Shown here: in pieces, positions 41,297 to 49,071 of the stretch | Position numbering within the stretch: position 1 is the first letter of the stretch | How the letters are laid out: each line of letters starts with the position of its first letter | Assembly (NCBI RefSeq): GCF_030817215.1 | Contig: NZ_JAUSZA010000001.1 | Location: 7,104,501-7,168,500 of the forward strand | DNA from: Paenibacillus sp. V4I3 | GTDB taxonomy: Bacteria > Bacillota > Bacilli > Paenibacillales > NBRC-103111 | Direction: 5' to 3' | DNA: 64,000 bases | Notes under the pieces: generated by a model | What the model saw: only the letters and a program-made list of their open reading frames with translations | What the model was told of the DNA's origin: nothing | The model's database searches: none | Position numbers and translations under genes: made by a program

Positions 41297-42304
41297 TTAC
41301 CGTTGTTCCGGCACCGGTAAACCTAAATGATGATAGGCCTGAGGCGTTACCATCCGGCCTCTTGGGGTACGCTGCAAGAATCCAATTTGCAGCAAATAAG
41401 GCTCGTAGACGTCTTCGATCGTCTGACTCTCTTCGCCGATGGTGGCGGCAATCGTTTCGAGCCCTACTGGGCCGCCCTGGAAGCTTTGAATGATGGCGCG
41501 CAGCATCTTATGATCAATCTCATCAAGCCCTAGGTCATCGACCTGTATAAGCTTGAGTGCCTCTTTGGCGATGTTCAGCGTGATAATGCCATCGCCCTTC
41601 ACTTGCGCGAAGTCGCGCACCCGCTTCAGCAAGCGGTTCGCGATTCGCGGTGTTCCCCGTGAGCGCATGCCGATCTCGCGCGCAGCTTCACCGACGATGC
41701 CGACCTGTAGGATGTCGGCCGTTCGGCTGACGATGTAGGTGAGCTCCTCCACCGTATAAAACTCCAGCCGACTGACGACCCCGAAACGGTCGCGCAGCGG
41801 CGCAGAAAGCAATCCGACGCGTGTCGTCGCGCCGATCAAGGTAAACGCCGGCAAGTCTAGACGCACCGAGCGTGCGCTCGGCCCCTTGCCGATGATAATA
41901 TCAAGGGCAAAGTCCTCCATCGCCGGATACAGCACCTCTTCCACCGTACGGTGGAGGCGGTGAATTTCGTCGATGAAGAGCACATCGCCCTCCTGCAAAT
42001 TCGTCAGGATGGCAGCTAAATCGCCCGGCCGCTCGATAGCAGGGCCGGAGGTTGTTCTTATGTTCACGCCAAGCTCGTTGGCGATGATGTTGGACAGCGT
42101 CGTTTTGCCGAGCCCAGGCGGTCCATACAGCAGCACATGATCAAGCGCTTCCTTACGCAGCTTGGCAGCTTCAATATAGATCTTGAGGTTCTCCTTCGCC
42201 TGCTTCTGGCCGATATATTCGGCCAAATAACGAGGACGTAGGCTGTACTCAATCGTGTTGTCCTCCATCATTAAATTAGCCGATATAATCCGGTCATTGT
42301 CCAT
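41297..42304 (-). CDS. ruvB: Holliday junction branch migration helicase RuvB
   Basis: A 335-residue AAA+ motor that drives branch migration with RuvA. Walker A is LLYGPPGLGKTTLSN (about 60-74), Walker B VLFIDEIHRLHR (about 109-120), sensor 1 LIGATTRVGLLSAPLRDRFG (about 157-176) and the arginine finger is in the last motif. The C-terminal winged helix ends with TPRGRMVTPQAYHHLGLPVP. AGGAGG lies 6 bases before the ATG and is itself preceded by family B hairpins. Bases 41340-42150 are markedly GC-rich. Confidence 0.97.
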   Translation of the reverse strand: MDNDRIISANLMMEDNTIEYSLRPRYLAEYIGQKQAKENLKIYIEAAKLRKEALDHVLLYGPPGLGKTTLSNIIANELGVNIRTTSGPAIERPGDLAAILTNLQEGDVLFIDEIHRLHRTVEEVLYPAMEDFALDIIIGKGPSARSVRLDLPAFTLIGATTRVGLLSAPLRDRFGVVSRLEFYTVEELTYIVSRTADILQVGIVGEAAREIGMRSRGTPRIANRLLKRVRDFAQVKGDGIITLNIAKEALKLIQVDDLGLDEIDHKMLRAIIQSFQGGPVGLETIAATIGEESQTIEDVYEPYLLQIGFLQRTPRGRMVTPQAYHHLGLPVPEQR

Positions 42305-42319
42305 GTTGATCCTCCTAAG

Positions 42320-42411
42320 AGTTTTGCTTTAGCAAAACTGACTTCGTAAGCATTCGCTGAGTTTTGCTTTAGTAAAACTGACTTCGTAAGCATTAGCTGA
42401 GTTTTGTTCTT
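42320..42411 (-). repeat. Family B hairpin repeats (two and a half units) in the ruvB leader
   Basis: Unit 1 (42320-42353) carries AGTTTTGC-TAAA-GCAAAACT with a perfect stem; unit 2 (42360-42393) has one stem mismatch (AGTTTTAC...GCAAAACT). Both are followed on the plus strand by ACTTCGTAAGCAT. A third half-unit (42400-42407) is cut off by the ruvA 3' end. The period is 40 bp. The proximal stem runs into CTTAGGAGG of ruvB. Confidence 0.9.
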
Positions 42412-42414
42412 CCA

Positions 42415-43044
42415 CTACATCGAATACAAAGCTTGCAGCGCAAGCTTCATCAACACATCAACAGAGTCCGACACATTCGCTTTTGGCTTCACTTGCAACC
42501 AAGCACGATCAGCTTCAGCTTCCGTATAGCCAAGCGTCATCAATGCTTCCTTCGCTTCGCTCCAGGCATGACCGCCATCGCTCAGCTGAGCCGATCCAAC
42601 CACGCTTAAAGCTACCGCAGCTTCCGGGCTTGAGAAGCTTACCGAGCCCAATTTGTCCTTCAGATCCAATATAATACGCTGCGCTGTCTTCTTTCCGATG
42701 CCGGGGAGCTTCGTCAAGAACGCTAGATTCTCCTGGCTAATTGCCAGAATCACAGCCTCCGGTCTTCCGCCCGCAGCAAGAATGCCCAGCGCCACCTTTG
42801 GCCCAATACCCGTTACATCAAGCAATAAGCGGAACAAGGACTGCTCATCCCGTGAAATAAAACCAAATAGCAAATGAGCATCTTCACGCACATGATAATG
42901 AATGAACATCGTCACTGCTTCATCTTCCTTATGCGGCAGCGCATAGGGATTCGGGCAGAATACACGATACCCTACGCCATTCACATCCAGCACAGCATAA
43001 TCGCTCTCACGCTGTGCAACTTTTCCTCTTAAGAAATCTATCAT
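42415..43044 (-). CDS. ruvA: Holliday junction branch migration complex subunit RuvA
   Basis: A 209-residue junction-binding protein. MIDFLRGKVAQRESDYAVLDVNGVGYRVF begins the OB-fold domain; the helix-hairpin-helix motifs LLDVTGIGPKVALGIL (about 71-86) and LTKLPGIGKKTAQRIILDLKDKL (about 106-128) follow; the flexible linker and C-terminal RuvB-binding domain (ALMTLGYTEAEADRAW) end it. The ATG at 43044 overlaps the end of ruvC by 4 bases. It is the middle gene of ruvC-ruvA-ruvB. Confidence 0.96.
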   Translation of the reverse strand: MIDFLRGKVAQRESDYAVLDVNGVGYRVFCPNPYALPHKEDEAVTMFIHYHVREDAHLLFGFISRDEQSLFRLLLDVTGIGPKVALGILAAGGRPEAVILAISQENLAFLTKLPGIGKKTAQRIILDLKDKLGSVSFSSPEAAVALSVVGSAQLSDGGHAWSEAKEALMTLGYTEAEADRAWLQVKPKANVSDSVDVLMKLALQALYSM

Positions 43045-43544
43045 CGTTTCACGACCTCGTTTATCCTGGATTGTAGAGAGGAGGAATGGGCATGGCAAAT
43101 AGCAATAGCAAGCGCATCGGCCACATCATCAGGCTTAGGCACTTGGGACAGTTTAAGTAATATTTTGACCATTTCCTGTACTTGGTGTTTCTCAGCTTTC
43201 CCGTAGCCAACAACGGATTGTTTGACTTGAAGCGGAGTATATTCAGCAATCGACAACCCAGCCTGAACACCCGCAAGAATCATGACACCCCGCGCTTGTC
43301 CTACTGTAAATGCCGTCGTCACATTCCGATTAAAGAACAATTTCTCTATCGACATCGCGTCCGGTTTATACTTCTCTATTAATTGCGTCGTAGCATCATA
43401 GACATCTTTCAGCCTGATCCCAGGGTCCGTATGCGCTTCGGTTTGAATTGAACCATACTGCACAGGAATGAGCTTACTTCCGATCTTATCAATAAAGCCA
43501 AAACCAACAATCGCGATCCCCGGATCAATACCCAGAATACGCAC
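43041..43544 (-). CDS. ruvC: Crossover junction endodeoxyribonuclease RuvC
   Basis: A 167-residue Holliday junction resolvase. The catalytic acidic residues are visible in MRILGIDPGIAIVGFG (Asp7), MSIEKLFFNRN (Glu), and the C-terminal KPDDVADALAIAICHAH (two Asp). GTG at 43544 has GGGAGAAG upstream. Note that B. subtilis itself lacks RuvC of this type, using RecU; Paenibacillaceae and many others have ruvC upstream of ruvAB, as here. Confidence 0.95.
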   Translation of the reverse strand: MRILGIDPGIAIVGFGFIDKIGSKLIPVQYGSIQTEAHTDPGIRLKDVYDATTQLIEKYKPDAMSIEKLFFNRNVTTAFTVGQARGVMILAGVQAGLSIAEYTPLQVKQSVVGYGKAEKHQVQEMVKILLKLSQVPKPDDVADALAIAICHAHSSSLQSRINEVVKR

Positions 43545-43612
43545 AGCAATCTTCTCCCATCTTTAAAAAAGCGAACATATGTAGTCATTTCATTATAGCA
43601 GATAACAAAAAA

Positions 43613-43648
43613 AAGAGATAGACTCAGGAATCTCCCGATCTACCTCTT
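43613..43648 (-). terminator. Terminator after bofC
   Basis: AAGAGGTAGA pairs with TCTATCTCTT (one mismatch) and is followed on the minus strand by a T-run. Confidence 0.85.
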
Positions 43649-43666
43649 CATCCTGCTATCACTTAA

Positions 43667-44347
43667 TTAAGGTCTTGTCATTGCCCGTTCAGTCTCTTGT
43701 GGCGGCATGGCATAATCGCTGAAAGTTGATAATACGCTATTATACTCCTCTAAATCAGTGACGCGGATCCCCTCATGGAGCTGCTCCACCGTTTCGCGTG
43801 GAAGACTGCTTTCTAAATGCTTAATATTCAATTGAAAAAATGTTCGAATCACATTATCCTTGGCCGGCGTTCCATTAAATAGGGACAGATTGCTGCTGCC
43901 GTCGATGCCGAATACCGCCTTTTCCTTGCATGCCGGCGACAAATCATCAATATTTTCGGTAAAAGTGACCTCTCCATTCGCCCCTATGCTCAGCAACCAG
44001 TTAGGGTGCTTCATTTGCATTTTCAATAATTCTTGAGGGGGCTGCAGGCCCAACTGACTGCGCTCTTCGCCACAAACATAAGTCTTAAGCAAATAGCTCT
44101 CCCTGCTATCCGTTATACTTTTCAGCGTTGTCGTCGCTTCTTGAAGACGTTGATCGTCTACCGGTGTAAGACCAGCAAAGGTCGATCTAACCGCTCCTCC
44201 TGGGCTATCACCAGCACTTGGAAGGCTCCCAGTTGCATATAATATATAGCTAACTAGAACGACGGCAAAGAACATTCCTAAAGTCAACCAACTACGTTTC
44301 CAACGCAGCTTTCTTTTCAAATGCTTCAAAAATAGTTGTACATTCAC
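43667..44347 (-). CDS. bofC: BofC, intercompartmental signalling protein of sporulation
   Basis: A 226-residue exported or membrane-anchored protein with one N-terminal hydrophobic helix (about 22-42). The BofC C-terminal domain is recognisable in AVFGIDGSSNLSLFNGTPAKD and VIRTFFQLNIKHLESSLPRE, and the middle region TYVCGEERSQLGLQPPQELL fits the N-terminal four-stranded domain. In B. subtilis BofC is made in the forespore and delays SpoIVB-triggered pro-sigma-K processing; bofC lies next to ruvA there too. The GTG at 44347 has AGGGGATATC upstream. It is longer than B. subtilis BofC (170 residues) at both ends. Confidence 0.85.
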   Translation of the reverse strand: MNVQLFLKHLKRKLRWKRSWLTLGMFFAVVLVSYILYATGSLPSAGDSPGGAVRSTFAGLTPVDDQRLQEATTTLKSITDSRESYLLKTYVCGEERSQLGLQPPQELLKMQMKHPNWLLSIGANGEVTFTENIDDLSPACKEKAVFGIDGSSNLSLFNGTPAKDNVIRTFFQLNIKHLESSLPRETVEQLHEGIRVTDLEEYNSVLSTFSDYAMPPQETERAMTRP

Positions 44348-44429
44348 CGATATCCCCTTCTATTCTCGTTTTTCCGTATTGTTTCCATTTGCATGAGACA
44401 CTATACATCATTTACCATAGAGGGAGAGT

Positions 44430-44468
44430 ATGAAACCAATCAAGACGGACGGTGAAGCCCAATCATGA
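44430..44468 (+). CDS. Possible 12-residue leader peptide overlapping the next gene
   Basis: ATG at 44430 has AGGGAGA directly upstream, a far better site than that of the following gene. The frame MKPIKTDGEAQS ends in TGA at 44466-44468, whose ATGA overlaps the start codon of the small membrane protein at 44465. This arrangement is typical of translational coupling. It could also mean that the real gene starts at 44430 and that a single-base difference separates the frames. Confidence 0.35.
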   Translation: MKPIKTDGEAQS

Positions 44469-44680
44469 ACGGTAGAAAACGAATCAAACGTACAACACTC
44501 CTAATTATAGGAGTTGTCCTGTTATGGGGGGCAGTCGCTATTTGGAATGAAGTACAAAAAAGTGAATCAGGTGTAACCTCACCGCGTTCAACTTCAGCCT
44601 CATATCCATCTCCAGCTCAGAAAAGTCACCAAACATCCATGAATTCGGTAACAAATGGGTATAAATTGAGCTCTCCCTAG
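44465..44680 (+). CDS. Small single-helix membrane protein, unknown function
   Basis: A 71-residue protein with a very basic start (MNGRKRIKRT), one hydrophobic helix (LLIIGVVLLWGAVAIW, about residues 12-27) and a Ser/Thr/Pro-rich tail with no cysteine, so it is not a lipoprotein. The positive N-terminus predicts the tail is outside. It is divergent from bofC. Its own ribosome binding site is weak, and a 12-codon overlapping frame upstream may couple its translation. No family is recognised. Confidence 0.5.
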   Translation: MNGRKRIKRTTLLIIGVVLLWGAVAIWNEVQKSESGVTSPRSTSASYPSPAQKSHQTSMNSVTNGYKLSSP

Positions 44681-44797
44681 CTTTAAAATTTGACTGTAGC
44701 CACAGAAATGATATAGTCAGAAGTAGATGAAATATTCTCATACTTATCCAGGGAAACCGATATATATTTGAAAAGGCAAATGCTAAAGTTTGATACC

Positions 44798-44959
44798 AGT
44801 TTTCTTACGAAAACTATAACGGTGAGACTTTGAGCTACGCTCAAAGATCCCAAAGCAGAGAGACTTTGAGCTACGCTCAAAGATCCCAAAGCAGAGAGAC
44901 TTTGAGCTACGCTCAAAGATCCCAAAGCAGAGAGACTTTGAGCTACGCTCAAAGATCCC
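44798..44959 (+). repeat. Family A array (four 36-bp units) plus one family B-like stem in the sigma-factor leader
   Basis: Four exact 36-bp units start at 44824, 44860, 44896 and 44932; each holds GAGACTTTGAGC-TAC-GCTCAAAGATCCC. The last runs into TATATTAGGAGG, identical to the junction before aspS over 21 bases (44951-44971). Just upstream, 44798-44815 is AGTTTTC-TTAC-GAAAACT, the family B stem. The rest of 44681-44797 is AT-rich with no clear feature. Confidence 0.95.
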
Positions 44960-44979
44960 TATATTAGGAGGGGAACAGC

Positions 44980-45591
44980 ATGAATGTGGCAGAACTTCAA
45001 TTAATTCAATTATCCAGACGGGGCGACCGCAACGCTTTCGTGGAGCTAGTCGAGTTATACCGTAACAAAATACAGAAACTTGCTTTTCGTATGCTGCATA
45101 ACAGACCTGATTCAGAGGACATTGTTCAAGAAACATTTATTCGTGTTTATTTGAACTTAAACCACTTTGATGAAAGTCAGAACTTCTCTACTTGGATTTA
45201 TCGAATTGGTAAAAATGTCGCCATCGACTTGCTGCGCAAAAAAAGACCCGTACAATCCTTAGATGCCGAGCTGAACGATTATGACGATGACTACAGCTAT
45301 TACAGTAAGCTTGCAAGTCAAGATCAATCGCCTGAGCACGTTGTTCTCCAAACAGAAGTTCAAGAGCATATGCATACATCCATTAATAAATTAGCTGATA
45401 AATATAGAAGTATCATTACGCTATACTATCTGGAAGAGCTCTCTCTTCAGGAAATAAGTGATAAACTGAATTTACCGATTACAACGGTGAAAACTCGTTT
45501 ACACCGCGGTCGTGAACTGCTTCGCAAAAAATGGGGCATGAATTTCGTTGTCGGCTTAATGACCTTTTTCACGCTGGGTATGATTGCCTAA
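44980..45591 (+). CDS. ECF RNA polymerase sigma factor (SigW-like)
   Basis: A 203-residue ECF sigma factor. Region 2 (about 25-95) has ILHNRPDSEDIVQETFIRVY-type residues with RMLHNRPDSEDIVQETF and NFSTWIYRIGKNVAIDLLRKK; region 4 (about 130-185) has YRSIITLYYLEELSLQEISD and TTVKTRLHRGRELLRKK. It is closest by eye to SigW. Two oddities: no anti-sigma gene follows, since a terminator comes next, and the protein ends in a hydrophobic tail (FVVGLMTFFTLGMIA) not usual in this group. AGGAGGGG lies 6 bases before the ATG, after four hairpin repeats. Confidence 0.9.
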   Translation: MNVAELQLIQLSRRGDRNAFVELVELYRNKIQKLAFRMLHNRPDSEDIVQETFIRVYLNLNHFDESQNFSTWIYRIGKNVAIDLLRKKRPVQSLDAELNDYDDDYSYYSKLASQDQSPEHVVLQTEVQEHMHTSINKLADKYRSIITLYYLEELSLQEISDKLNLPITTVKTRLHRGRELLRKKWGMNFVVGLMTFFTLGMIA

Positions 45592-45610
45592 TCCTTAGCA
45601 TATCGAAACT

Positions 45611-45656
45611 AAGAAGCCTCCTATTCCACAAATCCTGTGGTTTAGGAGGCTTCTTA
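45611..45656. terminator. Bidirectional terminator between the sigma factor and safA
   Basis: AAGAAGCCTCCTA pairs with TAGGAGGCTTCTT, extended by CCACA/TGTGG. Ends 8 bases before the safA stop. Confidence 0.92.
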
Positions 45657-45663
45657 TTCATTT

Positions 45664-46977
45664 TCAGAAGTTAATCCAAGGTGCATTTTGCTTGGCATCC
45701 TGCTTTTCAGCAGCCCTCTGCTGCCGTTTCAAGAAAGCATTGAGTGCTGCTGTTCCTGACAATCTCGCTTTTTTTGAAGAACTGCCGCTACTTGACCTAT
45801 CTGCCTTTTTATCCGAACGGATGTCAATTTCAACAATTTCTTCTGTATCAGTCTCTTTCGTAAGCTCATGCGTGTGGACTTGTGGCATCATAGGCGACTC
45901 ATAAGGAGCTTGGTAATGAGCTCCAGCATAAGGAATCCCATAAGGTGCCTGCTGGTAGTCATATGGATTATGTGAAGTCTGTTGCATATCATAAGGAACC
46001 TGCTGATAGTCATACGGATTATGTGCAGTCTGTTGCATATCATAGGGAGAAGTTGGTGGATATAACCCTGGAATTGTAGGAAATCCATGCTGATATCCAT
46101 CCCACGGACTTTCAACGGTTCCGGTTGGATAACCCGCCGGGAATGTCGTCCACGGCTGTTCGATCATCGAATGGCCTCCACAGCCACAGCCATCTTGACT
46201 CATCGGATAGGAGGTTGGCTCTGCATGATACGGAAATTGCTCATAGGGAGACTGCTGATACGGTGAAAAAGCTGGATATGTTGGCACCTCTTGTTGCTCA
46301 GAACCTGGATAGGCAAATACCTCAGTCGCTGAAATGTGAAACTGTTGGAAGGGATGAACCGCTTGCTGCTCATACGGTGCATTGAGACCAATAACCCCAG
46401 GCTCAGGTGCAGGAATGACTGGCGCAGAGGCCATCGGCGAAGGTACAAACGGTTGTTCAGCCAACGGCATTGATTCTACATAAGGCGCGGGCTGCACTTG
46501 ACTTATCGGTTCTTCTGCAATGGGCATAAATGGTTGCTGATACGATTCTGCAACAGTCCATGGCTGATCTGAAGGGACTGGAGCAAATGGTTCTGTCGAT
46601 GGTTTAGACATCGATAATGGCTTAACTCCTACGTGCTCATGATGCATCTTGGGCACATAAACAATTTCTCCCGTCATAAGGACATTGGGATTCTTCAGAT
46701 GAGGATTCGCTTTAATCATCTCTTGAAGGGGGACATCCCAAGCTTTACCGAGCTTCCATAAGCTATCCCCCTGCTCCACAACGTGTTTATAGACGTAATC
46801 TGAAGCAGGTGGATCAACTGGCTTCGGTTTGGAAGGTATTTTCACCTTCATCCCGATGTCAAGATGATCCGGTTGTGCAATTTGCGGATTAAGTGCGATG
46901 ACTTCGTCCAACGTAGTTTGATATTTTTTTGCAAGCTCGTACAGGGTGTCGCCCTTTTTGACAATGTGGATTTTCAA
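45664..46977 (-). CDS. safA: SafA/ExsA-type spore coat assembly protein with two LysM domains
   Basis: A 437-residue protein with two N-terminal LysM domains (MKIHIVKKGDTLYELAKKYQ, about 1-48, and HVVEQGDSLWKLGKAWDVPL, about 62-110) that bind cortex peptidoglycan. A long Pro/Tyr/Gln-rich region follows with a repeat of NPYDYQQ-PYDMQQT-type units (about 300-345), a DGCGCGGH cysteine cluster and a basic C-terminus. SafA organises the inner coat. The TTG at 46977 is seven bases after AGGAGG and fits better than the ATG at 46983, which abuts it. Three family B hairpins precede the site. Confidence 0.87.
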   Translation of the reverse strand: MKIHIVKKGDTLYELAKKYQTTLDEVIALNPQIAQPDHLDIGMKVKIPSKPKPVDPPASDYVYKHVVEQGDSLWKLGKAWDVPLQEMIKANPHLKNPNVLMTGEIVYVPKMHHEHVGVKPLSMSKPSTEPFAPVPSDQPWTVAESYQQPFMPIAEEPISQVQPAPYVESMPLAEQPFVPSPMASAPVIPAPEPGVIGLNAPYEQQAVHPFQQFHISATEVFAYPGSEQQEVPTYPAFSPYQQSPYEQFPYHAEPTSYPMSQDGCGCGGHSMIEQPWTTFPAGYPTGTVESPWDGYQHGFPTIPGLYPPTSPYDMQQTAHNPYDYQQVPYDMQQTSHNPYDYQQAPYGIPYAGAHYQAPYESPMMPQVHTHELTKETDTEEIVEIDIRSDKKADRSSSGSSSKKARLSGTAALNAFLKRQQRAAEKQDAKQNAPWINF

Positions 46978-46993
46978 CACCATACCTCCTTAG

Positions 46994-47103
46994 AGTTTTC
47001 GTTAGAGAACTTACTTCGTAAGCACAAACTCGAGTTTTCGTTAGAAAACTTGCTTTGTAAGCATAATCTCGAGTTCTCGCAAGAAAACTTGCTTCGTAAG
47101 CAT
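46994..47103 (-). repeat. Family B hairpin repeats (three units) in the safA leader
   Basis: Stems at 46994-47011, 47033-47050 and 47072-47089, period 39 bp, each with the CTTCGTAAGCA tract. The middle stem AGTTTTC-TAAC-GAAAACT is perfect; the outer two each carry one mismatch or wobble. The proximal unit runs into CTCTAAGGAGG before safA. Confidence 0.9.
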
Positions 47104-47164
47104 TCGCTTAGTCACAATGATATTACAGTTTATGCAGGTTCCTAGGCTTTTGCCCCTTTTGGAC

Positions 47165-47197
47165 AAAAAAAATCCCTCGCGTTATGAACGCAAGGGA
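47165..47197 (-). terminator. Terminator after pheA
   Basis: TCCCTTGCGTT pairs with AACGCGAGGGA (one G-T) and is followed by eight T on the minus strand. Confidence 0.92.
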
Positions 47198-47206
47198 AGA
47201 ATGGTA

Positions 47207-48070
47207 TTAACTCGTGTACGAATAACTCGGATAACAACCCAAAATTCGAACCTGACAACCAATCGCCTCAATCTCTTGAATGGCAGATGGCAGGAGAACG
47301 GAATCCAGGGAACCAGCAATATCGATATAGAAATAATAAGTACCAAGTTTCTTCTTCGTCGGCTTAGATTCAATCTTCGAAAGATTAATTCTGCGCCACG
47401 CGAAGGCAGAGAGCACCTGATGCAGGGCACCTGGGTAATCTTCAGGCAGTGTGACAAGAATAGTTGTTTTCATGTCTTCCGAGGACTTCAGTTCTGACGC
47501 CTCAGTACCAACCAGCAAAAACCGGGTCATGTTGTCTTTATGATCCTGTATTTCCCTTTGCAGCATAGGAACACCATAGTTTGTAGATGCAATTGCCGTT
47601 CCGATAGCAGCCACGGTCTGATCCTGAAGCGTCGATACAATACGTACTCCCTCTGCCGTGGAGCTTACTTGCTCAAACTCTGCTTCGCTCAAATACTGCT
47701 TCATAAATCTACTGCACTGTGCAGGGACGACCTGATGAGATAATACCTTACGAATATGTCCATATGGATTCGAAGCATCTGTTTGTCCGGCAGGATTCGG
47801 ATACCCTATGAGATTCATATCAATGGGAAAAACCCACTCTGCCCGAATGGGCAGATCAACCTCGTGAACGAGCCAGTCGACATGCAAATGAACGGAACCT
47901 TCAAGCGTATTTTCAATGGGAATAACACCTAATTCTGTTTCGCCTGACGCTGTCGCATTGAACACTTCAGAAATTAGCTTATATGAAACGTAAGTAAAGT
48001 CTTCACCCAAAAAATGACGGGTGGCTTCTTCCGAAAAGGTACTTGGTCCTAGGATGGCAACCCGCTTCAT
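47207..48070 (-). CDS. pheA: Prephenate dehydratase
   Basis: A 287-residue monofunctional enzyme that converts prephenate to phenylpyruvate. The N-terminal catalytic domain starts VAILGPSTFSEEATRHFLGE and contains GVIPIENTLEGSVHLHVDWL (about 56-75) and the catalytic threonine region DNMTRFLLVG (about 175). A C-terminal ACT domain (about 195-275, with SKIESKPTKKKLGTYYFYID) gives phenylalanine feedback control. Its start overlaps the end of thrB by 4 bases. It is the last gene of pheB-hom-thrB-pheA. Confidence 0.95.
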   Translation of the reverse strand: MKRVAILGPSTFSEEATRHFLGEDFTYVSYKLISEVFNATASGETELGVIPIENTLEGSVHLHVDWLVHEVDLPIRAEWVFPIDMNLIGYPNPAGQTDASNPYGHIRKVLSHQVVPAQCSRFMKQYLSEAEFEQVSSTAEGVRIVSTLQDQTVAAIGTAIASTNYGVPMLQREIQDHKDNMTRFLLVGTEASELKSSEDMKTTILVTLPEDYPGALHQVLSAFAWRRINLSKIESKPTKKKLGTYYFYIDIAGSLDSVLLPSAIQEIEAIGCQVRILGCYPSYSYTS

Positions 48071-49044
48071 GCAAGAACCTCCCCTTCAACGAAGGATAAC
48101 AGATCCCCGTCACCTTCTTGCAGCAGAATGGCCGCCACGCCTTCTCCACTCGGCCTTAACCATAGCGTCTGCGCTTCAATTCCTTCCTTAGCAAGCGTGT
48201 CTTTCAGGAATGACTCCAGCTCCTCTTTCTGGCTGCTTCGTGCATCCACTAGCGCAAGCATCGTCGGTCCGGCTCCGCTGAGTGCAACCCCTAGCGCACC
48301 ATGGTTCTCCGCTTGCTCGAGCAGCGTCTTCATGCCCGGAATGAGCTCTGCACGGTAAGGCTGATGCAGCGCGTCCTTCATGGCATGGCGGATCATTCCC
48401 AGGTTGCCTGTGCTTAGCGCGGCAACAAGCAAAGATGAATGGCTGAGGTTGAACACCGCATCCTTCATGGCTACTTGCTTCGGCATGACGCTTCTCGCCT
48501 TCTCTGTAGAAAGCTGGAACGCTGGTATCGCCACCAGCACTTCCAAATTAGCGTCCGGCTCTATTCGAATAGATTCGGCTTTCTCGCCGTCCCAGAACGC
48601 AACCACGATCCCTCCGAACAAGCTGGCCCCGACATTGTCCGGGTGCTTCTCGAGGCGGCTCGCGATTTGGAACAGCTCATATTGCGTGAGCTTGTTCCCG
48701 ATTAAGGCATTGGCGCCAGCAAGCGCACCTACAATGGCTGACGCGCTGCTGCCTAGACCGCGTGTGAGAGGAATATCGCTGTACATAGTAATGTCCAGTT
48801 CAGGGTGAGAAACGTCCGCCTGTTCAAATACCATTTGCGCGACTTTATAAATTAAATTGGACTTGTCCGTTGGAATTCCATTCATCTGATCACCGATTAA
48901 ATGAATCGTCGTTTGATCCGAGATCGCCATGTCAATCCAGGCATATAAGTTCAAGGCCATCCCCAGTGAGTCAAAGCCAGGACCTAAGTTTGCCGTGCTT
49001 GCCGGCACTTTCACTCTTACCTTTTGCACTGCCTTATAACTCAT
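48067..49044 (-). CDS. thrB: Homoserine kinase
   Basis: A 325-residue GHMP-family kinase making O-phosphohomoserine for threonine synthesis. Motif 1 is KVPASTANLGPGFDSLGMAL (about 13-32), the ATP loop PLTRGLGSSASAIVGALAG (about 90-108) and motif 3 ALGVALSGAGPTMLALVD (about 245-262). It lies 27 bases after hom. threonine synthase is not in the window. Much of bases 48100-48800 is GC-rich (about 60-65 percent in counted lines). Confidence 0.95.
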   Translation of the reverse strand: MSYKAVQKVRVKVPASTANLGPGFDSLGMALNLYAWIDMAISDQTTIHLIGDQMNGIPTDKSNLIYKVAQMVFEQADVSHPELDITMYSDIPLTRGLGSSASAIVGALAGANALIGNKLTQYELFQIASRLEKHPDNVGASLFGGIVVAFWDGEKAESIRIEPDANLEVLVAIPAFQLSTEKARSVMPKQVAMKDAVFNLSHSSLLVAALSTGNLGMIRHAMKDALHQPYRAELIPGMKTLLEQAENHGALGVALSGAGPTMLALVDARSSQKEELESFLKDTLAKEGIEAQTLWLRPSGEGVAAILLQEGDGDLLSFVEGEVLA

Positions 49045-49071
49045 TTCGAAATTGCGCCTCTTTTCAATAAT

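Noticed and set aside
44683..44952. A leftward frame encoding repeated SVAQSLSALGSL segments
   Set aside because: It is the translation of the 36-bp hairpin units on the non-coding strand; the aspS version has 37-bp units that break any frame.
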